A stretch of 54,649 nt of DNA from Candidatus Caenarcanum bioreactoricola (lineage in GTDB: Bacteria; Cyanobacteriota; Vampirovibrionia; Caenarcaniphilales; Caenarcanaceae): assembly GCA_001899385.1 (NCBI GenBank), contig MOYB01000002.1, positions 210,341 through 264,989 of the forward strand. Reading direction: 5' to 3'. The first letter of the stretch is position 1; every line of letters starts with the position of its first letter. Under the pieces are notes generated by a model. That model was not told the origin of the DNA. It made no database searches and saw only the letters and a list, made by a program, of their open reading frames with translations. A program made the position numbers and the translations under genes. Below, one piece after another: positions 14,974-24,455 of the stretch.

Positions 14974-15521
14974 TAACTTTCTGGAAGTTTAAAATCAGAA
15001 GCTTTAACATCTTTTAAGAAATTTAAGAAATCTTCTTTATTACTTTCATCAAGTGGAGAAATATTTCTTCCAAAGAGATTTTCTTCTTCATCATAATCTT
15101 CATTATTTCCTTCTCGGATAATTGCGGGAATACAACTTACTTCTTTTACAAAATCACTTATTAAAATAGGTACTTGACTTCTTATAGCAATTGCAATACA
15201 ATCACTTGGTCTAGCATCTAAAGTTAATAGATCTTCTGAATTTAAATTTTTTAATACTAAATTTGCATAAAAAGTGCCATCTTTAACATCTTTTATTTCA
15301 ATATGATTCATTTCATATCCAGTTTTTTCTATTAAATTTAAAATTAAATCATGAGCTAGGGGTCTTTCTAATTTTTCACCTTGAAGAGCTATAGCAATAG
15401 ATTGTGCCTCAAGTCTTCCTATCCAAATTGGTAGAACCCAATTATCCTCGCTATGTAATAATACTAAAGGATTATTGCTTCTTGTATCTATTCCTAAGCC
15501 TGTAATTTTAAATTCAATCAT
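14973..15521 (-). CDS. Bifunctional nuclease (BFN/DUF151) domain protein
   Basis: The 182-residue protein has a full BFN domain over about residues 1-130: 'LLHSEDNWVLPIWIGRLEAQ', 'RPLAHDLILNLIEKTGYEM', 'FYANLVLKN' and 'DARPSDCIAIAIRSQVPIL', the last being the family hallmark. The family is common in Cyanobacteria, plants, Thermotoga and Actinobacteria; nuclease activity has been reported for plant members. The C-terminal 50 residues are acidic and variable. The gene is the first of a two-gene unit with ruvX. Confidence 0.88.
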   Translation of the reverse strand: MIEFKITGLGIDTRSNNPLVLLHSEDNWVLPIWIGRLEAQSIAIALQGEKLERPLAHDLILNLIEKTGYEMNHIEIKDVKDGTFYANLVLKNLNSEDLLTLDARPSDCIAIAIRSQVPILISDFVKEVSCIPAIIREGNNEDYDEEENLFGRNISPLDESNKEDFLNFLKDVKASDFKLPES

Positions 15522-15593
15522 AAAATTAATATATATAATATTTTAGCATTATCTAAATTTCAAAAATGTTAAATAAGATTAATTATAATAAAA

Positions 15594-16085
15594 CTATTTT
15601 TCACCTCTAGGTAAAGCAATTTGACCTGTTCTACAAATAGCTAATATTCCATGTTTTTTTAATAGTTCTATAATTGCATTTAATTTACTTTGATTTCCAG
15701 TAATTTCAACGATCATATTTTTATTAGACACATCAACTATTCGTCCTCTAAAGAGTTTTACTATTTGAGAAAGTTCAAGTCTATTTATTTCATCTGCTTT
15801 TACTTGTATTAAAATTAATTCTCTATCTACAAAAGGAATATCATCAAGTATTTTAACTTCTAAGACATCTATAAGTTTAGTAAGTTGTTTTTCAAGTTGT
15901 TCTATTTCATCTTCATCTGCAATAGCTATTATAGTCATTCTAGATAATCCCGGAATTTCACAACTCCCAACTGATAATGATTCTATATTAAAACCTCTTC
16001 GTCCAAACATACCTGCAATTCTTGTTAAAACTCCAGCTTCATTTTGAACTAAAGCACTTATTGTTCGTTTTTTCTTTTCTAACAT
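15594..16085 (-). CDS. ilvN: Acetolactate synthase small (regulatory) subunit
   Basis: The 163-residue protein is the regulatory subunit of acetohydroxyacid synthase, which makes acetolactate for Val/Leu/Ile biosynthesis and confers valine feedback control. An N-terminal ACT domain ('LVQNEAGVLTRIAGMFGRRGFNIESLSVG', about 11-40) is followed by the C-terminal small-subunit domain ('ELILIQVKA', 'FRGRIVDVS', 'ALPRGEK'). The length is exact for the IlvN/IlvH long form. The catalytic subunit ilvB is not adjacent, which is unusual. It lies between guaB3 and the bifunctional nuclease gene on the same strand. Confidence 0.95.
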   Translation of the reverse strand: MLEKKKRTISALVQNEAGVLTRIAGMFGRRGFNIESLSVGSCEIPGLSRMTIIAIADEDEIEQLEKQLTKLIDVLEVKILDDIPFVDRELILIQVKADEINRLELSQIVKLFRGRIVDVSNKNMIVEITGNQSKLNAIIELLKKHGILAICRTGQIALPRGEK

Positions 16086-16138
16086 AGATTTTAATTTTAC
16101 TATTAAAATTTTACAATAAAAAAATGTCTTTTAAACAA

Positions 16139-17296
16139 TTAACTTCTACTTCCCATTCCAAGTTTTTGTGCTGATTGATAAACTTTACCTTCTGTTAAAA
16201 TACTTTGTGCAATTATTACTTCTGTTTTTTGCATTTCTAGAATATCTTTTGCTCCTAAAGTTCCCATTGAAGTTTTTAAGGCACCAATAATATTATGAAA
16301 GCCATTATCTAAAGCTGCTGGTCCATGGATTAATTGCTCGTATGTGCCGATAGTACCGACTTTAACTCTTGTACCTCTTGGCAAAACAGGACTAGGAGTT
16401 GCCATACCCCAATGATAACCACTTCCTGGTGCACCTTGTGCTTTTGCAAATAATGATCCTAGCATCGCAAAATCCGCACCACATGCTATGGATTTGCAGA
16501 CATCACCTGAATTTATTATTCCACCATCTGCAATAATAGCAATTCTTTTTCCTGTTTCATGAAAATATTGATCTCTTGCATCTACACAATCCATAATAGT
16601 AGTTGCCATTGGAACTCCTATACCTAGGACACCTCTACTTGTACAGGCAGCACCGGGTCCTATACCTACCAATATAGCAGAAACACCTGTTTTCATTAAT
16701 TCTAAAGCTACATTATAAGTAACACAATTGCCTATTATTATTGGCATTTTACTTTTATTACATAATTTTGCTATATCTAGACTTTCACCTGAACCAATAT
16801 GTTCAAGAGAAGTAACTGTTGATTGTACAAAAAGAAAATCTGCACCTGCTAAATATATAAGAGATTCAAATTTTAATGCATCTTGAGGAATACTCGAAAC
16901 AGCAACAGGAACATTTCCTTGTTTTATTTCGGAAATTCTTTGTCCAATTAGATTTTCTTTTATAGGTGCAGTATAAAGTTTTTGCATTAATGATACAAAT
17001 TCATTATCTTTTGCTTCTGCTATTTCTTTAAGTCTTGATTCTGCATCTTCATATTTTGTCCATAGTCCATGTAAATTTAATACAGCTAAAACTCCTTGCT
17101 TACCAAGTTCAATTGCAGATTTAGGAGAGACTACTCCATCCATAGCACTCGCCATTAAAGGGGTTTTTAATTTGTATGAAGCTAGAGTTGAAGAAACATT
17201 ACATAAATTAGGATCAACTGTTTTTATAGAAGATGGACTAAGGGAGATTTCATCAAAACCATAAGTCTTTCTAAGATTATCACTACGTAATTTCAT
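16139..17296 (-). CDS. GuaB3-family IMP dehydrogenase-related protein
   Basis: The 385-residue protein is a TIM-barrel of the IMPDH/GMP reductase family without inserted CBS domains. 'PLMASAMDGVVSPKSA' forms the first phosphate/substrate region; the catalytic loop is 'GIGPGAACTSRGVLG' with the nucleophilic Cys; 'IADGGIINSGDV' and 'MLGSLFAKAQGAPG' follow. The 'ACTSR' loop and the PMATTIMDC segment are characteristic of GuaB3 proteins of Cyanobacteria and Actinobacteria rather than canonical GuaB. Whether GuaB3 proteins work as IMP dehydrogenase or another purine reductase has been uncertain, so I assign the family but not the reaction. Confidence 0.88.
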   Translation of the reverse strand: MKLRSDNLRKTYGFDEISLSPSSIKTVDPNLCNVSSTLASYKLKTPLMASAMDGVVSPKSAIELGKQGVLAVLNLHGLWTKYEDAESRLKEIAEAKDNEFVSLMQKLYTAPIKENLIGQRISEIKQGNVPVAVSSIPQDALKFESLIYLAGADFLFVQSTVTSLEHIGSGESLDIAKLCNKSKMPIIIGNCVTYNVALELMKTGVSAILVGIGPGAACTSRGVLGIGVPMATTIMDCVDARDQYFHETGKRIAIIADGGIINSGDVCKSIACGADFAMLGSLFAKAQGAPGSGYHWGMATPSPVLPRGTRVKVGTIGTYEQLIHGPAALDNGFHNIIGALKTSMGTLGAKDILEMQKTEVIIAQSILTEGKVYQSAQKLGMGSRS

Positions 17297-17421
17297 AAAA
17301 AATAAATAATAATTTTATTCGATGATTGTATCATAATATAAAGAGATATAAATTTAAAAAGAGAGTTAATATTAATTTAAAATTTATTAATAAAAATTAA
17401 CAAATCCCTAAAGAGAGACAA

Positions 17422-17504
17422 CAAAACCCTAGTATAAAGATAATATAGTTCGTAAAATTGGGAATTTTAATTTAAAGACCCTGTCATTTTTTAGGATTAA
17501 GCCA
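17422..17504 (+). promoter_or_regulatory. Upstream control block of RTX gene 1 (duplicated)
   Basis: This block is nearly identical to 21553-21635, upstream of the second RTX gene. Shared parts include TATAAAGATA (possible -10 area), a GTTCGTAA segment, GGGAATTTTAATTTAAAG, and CCCTGTCATTTTTTAGGATTAAGCC ahead of the ATG, with AGGA as ribosome binding site. Conservation of a noncoding stretch right up to the start suggests that both genes share their promoter and leader, though recent duplication alone could explain it. Confidence 0.55.
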
Positions 17505-20500
17505 ATGGCAATTATTATTAGCCGCTATAGACAGATCATTGATTTGTCTGGCTCTGATGTTATTTTAAATGCAATAGCTGATGGATATGATTATTATCTT
17601 AGTGCTTTAGGTGGTGATGATATACTTATTGCCGCAAGCGCAAATGATGTACTCATAGGTGGAGCTGGTAATGATTATCTTTATGGTAATACCGGTAATG
17701 ATTATCTTATGGGAGAAGCCGATAATGATATTCTTTATGGAGGCATAGGTAATGATACTTTAGAAGGGGGCACTGGCATAGATATACTTTATGGTGAAGC
17801 TGGTATAGATAGGCTTATTGGTGGAGATGGAAATGATTACTTAGATGGTGGAGAAGGTAATGATACTATGTTTGGTGATGCAGGTGATGATATATTGTAT
17901 GGAGGAAATGGTACAGACAGGATCTATGGTGGAAATGCGAATGATACTCTTTATGGTGGAACAGGAAATGATTATTTGTATGGAGATACGGGGTCTGATA
18001 CATATATCTTTGAAGATGGATTTGGTACTGATTATATAATCGATGTAACTAATTTTTATCCTAATAATCTTAGTCTCTATGAAAATAATCTTGATTTTTC
18101 GCTGATGACTCAAGGGATAACAGCAAATTTGAATTTAACAACCAGTGCAGTTATAAGCGGAATAAATAAAATAAATTTTTATACTTCAACTAAATTTGGA
18201 AAAATAATAGGAAGTCAAAATGACGATACAATCACAGGAAACAATACAGAAAGTACAAATTTTCAAGGATATAAAGGCAATGATAATCTTTTTGGCGGAA
18301 CTGCAAATGATATATACATTTATGGGCTTGATGATGGAAATGACATAATTACAGATAATGCAGGGATAGACAGTTTAGACCTTAATGCTTTAGTAGGAAA
18401 CATAGAAGGGATTACAAAGAATGGAGATAATTTTGAAATAAGAGCTGATCTGTGGGAAAAAGACGGAAATAATTTAATTTTAGATTTTAGGAATGGAAAT
18501 AGAATTACTATTAATAATTTTTATACAACTGGAAAAATAGAGAATATTATTTTATTAGAAAATAATCCACCTATGCTTTATGGGGATTTATATGGAGATG
18601 TATTTGAAGGTTTAACATATACAATAACTTCTTTAGATTTAAATATAATAGATTCAGATAATAATCCAGATGAATTATTTTATATAGTAAGCAATATAAC
18701 AAATGGTCAAATTTATGTTAATGGCATAGCTTCAAATAGATTTACTCAAGCAGATATAAACAATAATTTAATTATCTATCAGCATAATGGCTCTGAAACT
18801 ACTAGTGCTAGTTTTGATTTTGATGTTAGTGATGGTCAATTTATTATAAGTCAAACTTTTGATATTAATGTAATTCCAGTTAATGATGCTCCTATATTTT
18901 CAGGAAACTGTTATATAGAATTAGAAGAAGGAGAATCTTATATACTAGATTCTAATAATTTAAAATTAACAGATGTTGATAATAATTCTAATGAATTATT
19001 CTATACAATAACTAACATAACAACAAATGGTCAAATCTTAATTAATGGCGTGGTTTCTAATACTTTTACACAAACACAAATTAATGCAGGGTTAGTTGTA
19101 TATCAACATGATGGATCTGAAATTACAACTGCTAGTTTTAGTTTTATAGGTAGTGATGGAATAGCTAGTTTAGCTCCTAAGAATTTTAATATTGATATAA
19201 TTCCAGTTGAAGATCCAGGTGTATTTGTTGGAGATATGGCATCAACATCTTATGAAGGAGATGAATATATTTTACTTCCTTCTGATTTAGATACAATAGA
19301 TGCAGATACTCCTTCAGAAGAAATTACTTATTATTTTTATAATATAAGTTCAAATATAAAATTATTAAAATTAGTAAATGAATTCACTAATTTATGGGAA
19401 GAAATTGGTAATAATGGCTTTTTTACACAAGCAGATATAAATAATGGATTAATTAAATATCAACATGATGGTTCTGAAACTACAACTGCTAGTTTTGATA
19501 TATCAGGATATTCAACTTTTAACATTAATATAATTCCAATAAATGATCCACCTATATTTTTAGGAGATAGAACAGCAACAGTAAATGAAGCAACTTCTTA
19601 TACTTTTACTACTGCTGATTTAAATACAACAGATGTAGACAATACAGCATCACAACTTAGATATACTATAAATACAATAAGTTCAAATATAATAGTTCAA
19701 GAATGGAATGGAAGTGCATGGATAACAAGTGATAATATATTTACTCAAGCTCAAATAAATGCTAGTCAAATTAGATTTTTGCATAATGGTTCAGAAACTA
19801 CGACTGCAAGTTTTAATTTTATAACTAGTGATGGAACTGTTGATTTAACTGAACAAACTTTTAATATTACTGTTAATCCTTTAAATGATATTACTAATAC
19901 AATTACTGGTGATTTTTTAATTTCAAATACAACTACAGGTTCTCAAACTGTATCTCAAATAGTTGCTTTAACAAATGGAAATTTTATAGTTGTATGGCAA
20001 ACTACTGATGGAGGAACAAATGATATAAGAGGTCGAGTTTATAATTCTTTAGGAGATCCTTTAGGAAATGATTTTTTAATTTCAAATACAATTACAGGCT
20101 CTCAAACTGCACCTCAAATAGTTGCTTTAACAGGAGGTGGATTTACTGTAGCATGGCAAAGTGATACTGATATAAGAGCTAGAGTTTATGATTCTTTTGG
20201 TAATGCTATAAATGCTTCTGATTTTCTTGTTAATAGTGTTACTTCTGGGACACAAACTTGGCTTGATTTAACACCATTAGCAGGAGGAGGATTTGCCTTT
20301 TCATGGTTAGATATAAACACTTCTGGACTTGAAACTGTAAAAGCTAGAGTTTTCAATGCAGATGGAACCCCTCATGATAGTGGACAGATAGCAGTATCTA
20401 CTAATGATTATCCAGCTGTAGCAGGGCTTACAAATGGAAATTTTGTTGTTGCAATTGAAGGTTCTAATGCTGAACAAATTCAATATGCTATTTATAGTCC

Positions 20501-21533
20501 AAATGAAACTGTAGTAAAAGCAGTTGCTAATTGTGCTATAGGAACATATAATCAAACACCTAAAGTAGAAGCATTAACAGGAGGAGGTTTTGTGATTGTT
20601 GCAGAAAAAGCTTCTATTGGAGATATAGGATGTCAAGTTTTTAATAGCGCAGGTACTGCACTTGCTAATAATATTCCTGTTTCAACAAATAATACAAATA
20701 TTCAATCAAATTCAGAAATAAAAGCATTAACTAATGGAAATTTTATAGTTATATGGCAAAGCAATGATAATGGTTCTAATTATGATATTAGAGCTAGAAT
20801 TTTTACTGCATCAGGAAGTGCCTTAACAACAGATGATTTTCTTATTTCAAGTACAAATACAGGAGATCAATTAAATCCTAGTGTTACAGAATTAGCAAAT
20901 GGTAGATTTATAGCAACATGGTCAAGTACTGCTTCTGGTGATGCTAATATAATAGCAAGAATTTTTAATGCAGATGGTTCAGCAGCAACTTCAGAAATAT
21001 TAATTTCTACAACAAATATAAATTCTCAAATAAATACAGATGTTGTTATTTTAGCTGATGGAAAGATAATGATTTCTTGGCAAAGTAATGATAATGGTTT
21101 AGATTATAATATAAGAGGACGAATATTAAATGCAGATGGTAGTTTCTTTGGAGATATTGTAGGAGAAGGAAGCTCCGGAAATGATTTATTAACATCTCAG
21201 AGTTCTATAACTGAAATTCTTATAGGTAATGCTGGAAATGATCTTTATATATTTAGAAATGACTTTGGACATGATATAATAAAAGATTCTTCTGGTAATG
21301 ATTCTATAGATTTAAGTGATTTTCTTTATACAGATGCAGTCTTTACTCGCCAAGAAGGAAATATTTCTTTAGGAGATGATTTGTTAATTACAATAGGTTC
21401 TAATAGTGTGCTTATAGAAAATTATTTTGCTGAAAATACTAATAATACAGCAGGTAGTGGTTATATAGAAAATATTAGCTTCCAAAATGATTCTTCTGTT
21501 GATTTAGTACAAATTGCAGGTATGGGGTTGTAG
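17505..21533 (+). CDS. Giant RTX/cadherin-like secreted surface protein 1
   Basis: The 1342-residue protein has an N-terminal block of RTX nonapeptides (GGxGxDxLx, about residues 36-165) that bind calcium, then a haemolysin-type calcium-binding-related domain (about 165-350). Four cadherin/CSPG-like repeats follow (about 354-795, each opening with a 'P.F.GD' strand and containing 'FTQA.IN'), then a series of propeller-like repeats with 'LTNGNFIVVWQ' (about 803-1215). A final short RTX-related domain ends in 'IAGMGL'. No Sec signal peptide is present. RTX proteins with this profile are exported by type I secretion and act as adhesins or matrix proteins; that role is inferred. RTX at the N terminus, rather than only near the C terminus, is unusual. 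A close paralogue follows in tandem. Confidence 0.88.
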   Translation: MAIIISRYRQIIDLSGSDVILNAIADGYDYYLSALGGDDILIAASANDVLIGGAGNDYLYGNTGNDYLMGEADNDILYGGIGNDTLEGGTGIDILYGEAGIDRLIGGDGNDYLDGGEGNDTMFGDAGDDILYGGNGTDRIYGGNANDTLYGGTGNDYLYGDTGSDTYIFEDGFGTDYIIDVTNFYPNNLSLYENNLDFSLMTQGITANLNLTTSAVISGINKINFYTSTKFGKIIGSQNDDTITGNNTESTNFQGYKGNDNLFGGTANDIYIYGLDDGNDIITDNAGIDSLDLNALVGNIEGITKNGDNFEIRADLWEKDGNNLILDFRNGNRITINNFYTTGKIENIILLENNPPMLYGDLYGDVFEGLTYTITSLDLNIIDSDNNPDELFYIVSNITNGQIYVNGIASNRFTQADINNNLIIYQHNGSETTSASFDFDVSDGQFIISQTFDINVIPVNDAPIFSGNCYIELEEGESYILDSNNLKLTDVDNNSNELFYTITNITTNGQILINGVVSNTFTQTQINAGLVVYQHDGSEITTASFSFIGSDGIASLAPKNFNIDIIPVEDPGVFVGDMASTSYEGDEYILLPSDLDTIDADTPSEEITYYFYNISSNIKLLKLVNEFTNLWEEIGNNGFFTQADINNGLIKYQHDGSETTTASFDISGYSTFNINIIPINDPPIFLGDRTATVNEATSYTFTTADLNTTDVDNTASQLRYTINTISSNIIVQEWNGSAWITSDNIFTQAQINASQIRFLHNGSETTTASFNFITSDGTVDLTEQTFNITVNPLNDITNTITGDFLISNTTTGSQTVSQIVALTNGNFIVVWQTTDGGTNDIRGRVYNSLGDPLGNDFLISNTITGSQTAPQIVALTGGGFTVAWQSDTDIRARVYDSFGNAINASDFLVNSVTSGTQTWLDLTPLAGGGFAFSWLDINTSGLETVKARVFNADGTPHDSGQIAVSTNDYPAVAGLTNGNFVVAIEGSNAEQIQYAIYSPNETVVKAVANCAIGTYNQTPKVEALTGGGFVIVAEKASIGDIGCQVFNSAGTALANNIPVSTNNTNIQSNSEIKALTNGNFIVIWQSNDNGSNYDIRARIFTASGSALTTDDFLISSTNTGDQLNPSVTELANGRFIATWSSTASGDANIIARIFNADGSAATSEILISTTNINSQINTDVVILADGKIMISWQSNDNGLDYNIRGRILNADGSFFGDIVGEGSSGNDLLTSQSSITEILIGNAGNDLYIFRNDFGHDIIKDSSGNDSIDLSDFLYTDAVFTRQEGNISLGDDLLITIGSNSVLIENYFAENTNNTAGSGYIENISFQNDSSVDLVQIAGMGL

Positions 21534-21552
21534 GGAAATCCCAATTAAACAA

Positions 21553-21635
21553 AATAATGCCCTAATATAAAGATACTAGTTCGTAAGATTGGGAATTTTA
21601 ATTTAAAGACCCTGTCATTTTTTAGGATTAAGCCA
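21553..21635 (+). promoter_or_regulatory. Upstream control block of RTX gene 2 (duplicated)
   Basis: This is the second copy of the block at 17422-17504. It shares TATAAAGATA, GTTCGTAA, GGGAATTTTAATTTAAAG and the leader up to the ATG, with a few differences, including a small deletion beside the possible -10 region (AGATACTAG instead of AGATAATATAG), which may change promoter strength. It lies in the 102-base gap between the two RTX genes. Confidence 0.55.
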
Positions 21636-22086
21636 ATGGCAATTATTGTTAGTCGTTATAGACAGATCATTGATTTGTCCGGTATAGATGTTACTTTGAA
21701 TGCAATAGCTGATGGATATGATTATTATCTTAATGCTTTAGGTGGTAATGATACTCTTATTGCAGCAAATGCAAATGATGTACTCATAGGTGGTGCTGGA
21801 AATGATATACTTCGAGGTAATGCCGGCAATGATTGTTTATATGGCGAAGCCGATAATGATACTCTTTATGGAGGCATAGGTAATGATACTTTAGAAGGAG
21901 GCACTGGACTAGATATACTTTATGGCGAGGCTGGTATAGACAGACTAGTTGGTGGAAATGGAAATGATTATTTAAATGGTGGAGTTGATAATGATACTAT
22001 ATTAGGTGATGCTGGTGATGATATATTGTATGGAGGAAATGGTGCAGACAGAATCTATGGTGGAAATAATAACGATATATTGTATG

Positions 22087-22194
22087 GTGGAGTAGGAAAT
22101 GATTATTTGTATGGAGATGCAGGAAATCAATCAAATCAAGCTTATCTAAATATTTTAGTGGAGTAGGAAATGATTATTTGTATGGAGATGCAGG
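22087..22194 (+). repeat. 37-bp direct repeats creating a 71-bp frame-breaking duplication
   Basis: The copies are 22087-22123 and 22158-22194, identical over 37 bases and separated by 34 bases of unrelated AT-rich sequence (22124-22157). The period is 71 bp, not a multiple of three. Loss of one period by slippage or recombination restores the reading frame of the RTX gene. The sequence lies in an RTX nonapeptide unit, which occurs only once at this place in gene 1. Confidence 0.9.
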
Positions 22195-23127
22195 GTCTGA
22201 TACATATATTTTTGAAGATGGATTTGGTACTGATTATATAATCGATGTAACTAATTTTTATCCTAATAATCTTAGTCTCTATGAAAATAATCTTGATTTT
22301 TCGCTGATGACTCAAGGGATAACAGCAAATTTAAATTTAACAACTAGTGCAATTAGAAGCGGAATAAATAAAATAAATTTTTATACAACAAGTAAATTTG
22401 GAAAAATAACAGGGAGTCAAGGCGACGATACAATCACTGGAAATAATACAAAAACCACAATTTTTCAAGGATATAGAGGCAATGATGTAATCACAGGAGG
22501 CACTGCAAATGATATATATATTTACGAGCTAGATGATGGAAACGATATAATCACAGATAGTGGAGGGGTAGATATATTAGATTTTAATGCTTTGGTAGCG
22601 AACAATATAGAAGGGATTACAAAGAATGGAGATAATTTTGAAATAAGAGCTGATTTATGGGAAAAAGATGGAGATAATTTAATTTTAGATTTTGGAAATG
22701 GAAATAGTATTACTATTAATAATTTTTATACAACAGGAAAACTGGAAAATATAATTTTATTGGAGAATCAAACACCAGTATTTAGTGGAGATTATAGTGC
22801 TACTGTTGATGAAGGAGGATTTTATATTTTAACTAATACTGATATCAACGCTATAGACGTTGATAATCCTGTAGATCAAATAAATTATAGAATGATGATT
22901 ATAGCTACAGGTCCAAATCCAATAGCAACTCAAAAATGGAATGGAAGTATATGGGAAAATAATCCTAATTTTACACAAGCAGATATAAATAATGGACTTG
23001 TTAGATTTTTACATGATGGTTCTGAAAATATTGCTACAGGTGTAGATTTTTATTTAGTATTAAATGAAGATATTGCTTCTGGTATAGAAACAGTAGCTTT
23101 TAATATTACTGTTAATCCAGTTAATGA

Positions 23128-24455
23128 TCCACCAGTGTTTTCAGGAGATAGAACAGCCACAGTAAATGAAGCAAATTCTTATATAATTACAAATACTGAT
23201 TTAAATTTAACAGATGTAGATAATACAACATCAGAACTTAAATATACTATAAATACAATAAGTTCAAATATAACAGTTCAAGAATGGAATGGTAGTGCAT
23301 GGATAACAAGTGATAATATTTTTACACAGGCTCAAATAAATGCTAGTCAAATTAGATTTTTGCATAATGGCTCAGAAACTACGACTGCAAGTTTTAATTT
23401 TATAGCTAGTGATGGAACTGTTGATTTAGCTCAACAAACTTTTGATATTATTGTTAATCCAGTAAATGATCCACCCGTATTTTCAGGAGACAGAGCTGCA
23501 ACAGTAAATGAAGCGGGTTCTTATATATTTACTACTGCTAATTTGAATACAACAGATGTAGATAATACAGCATCTCAGCTAGTATATACTGTAAGTGGAA
23601 TAACAAATGGTAGTATTTATGTTAATGGCATAGTTTCTAATACTTTTACACAAGCACAAATTAATGCTGGACAGGTTAGATATCAACATAACGGTTCTGA
23701 AACTACAAGTGCTATTTTTAATTTTACTGTAACAGATGGAACAGCAACCTTAGCATCTCAAGTTTTTAATATTACTGTTAATCCAGTAAATGATCCACCC
23801 GTATTTTCAGGAGACAGAGCTGCAACAGTAAATGAAGGAAGTTTTTATGTAATTACAAATGCTGATTTGAATTTAACAGATGTAGATAATACAACATCAC
23901 AACTTAGATATACTATAAATACAATAAGTTCAAATATAACAGTTCAAGAATGGAATGGAAGTGCATGGATAACAAGTGATAATATATTCACTCAAGCTCA
24001 AATAAATACTAGTCAAATTAGATTTTTGCATAATGGCTCAGAAACTACGACTGCAAGTTTTAATTTTATAGCTAGTGATGGAACTGTTGATTTAGCTCAA
24101 CAAACTTTTAATATTATTGTTAATCCAGTAAATGATCCGCCAGTGTTTTCAGGAGACAGAATAGCAGCAGTAAATGAAGCAGGTTCTTATACTTTTACTA
24201 CTGCTGATTTAAATACAACAGATGTAGATAATACAGCTTCTCAGCTAGTATATACTGCAAGTGGAATAACAAATGGTAGTATTTATGTTAATGGCGTAGT
24301 TTCTAATACTTTTACACAAGCACAAATTAATGCTGGACAGGTTAGATATCAACATAATGGTTCTGAAACAACTAGTGCTCTTTTTAATTTTACAGTAACA
24401 GATGGAACTGCTACTTTAGCATCTCAAGTTTTTAATATTACTGTTAATCCTTTAA
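23128..24455 (+). repeat. Alternating A-B-A-B cadherin-like tandem repeats
   Basis: Four consecutive cadherin-like units of about 330 bp occur as A (23128), B (23468), A' (23798) and B' (24134). A and A' are nearly identical ('TVQEWNGSAWITSDNIFTQA'), as are B and B' ('GSIYVNGIVSNTFTQAQINA'). An A-type unit also ends the cadherin array of gene 1 near 19552-19890. The pattern indicates recent duplication of a two-domain unit and is a substrate for length change in multiples of three. Confidence 0.8.

Noticed and set aside
17297..17504. Riboswitch or structured RNA ahead of RTX gene 1
   Set aside because: The region is AT-rich with no stable stems or known aptamer motifs; duplication of the leader is explained by duplication of the gene.
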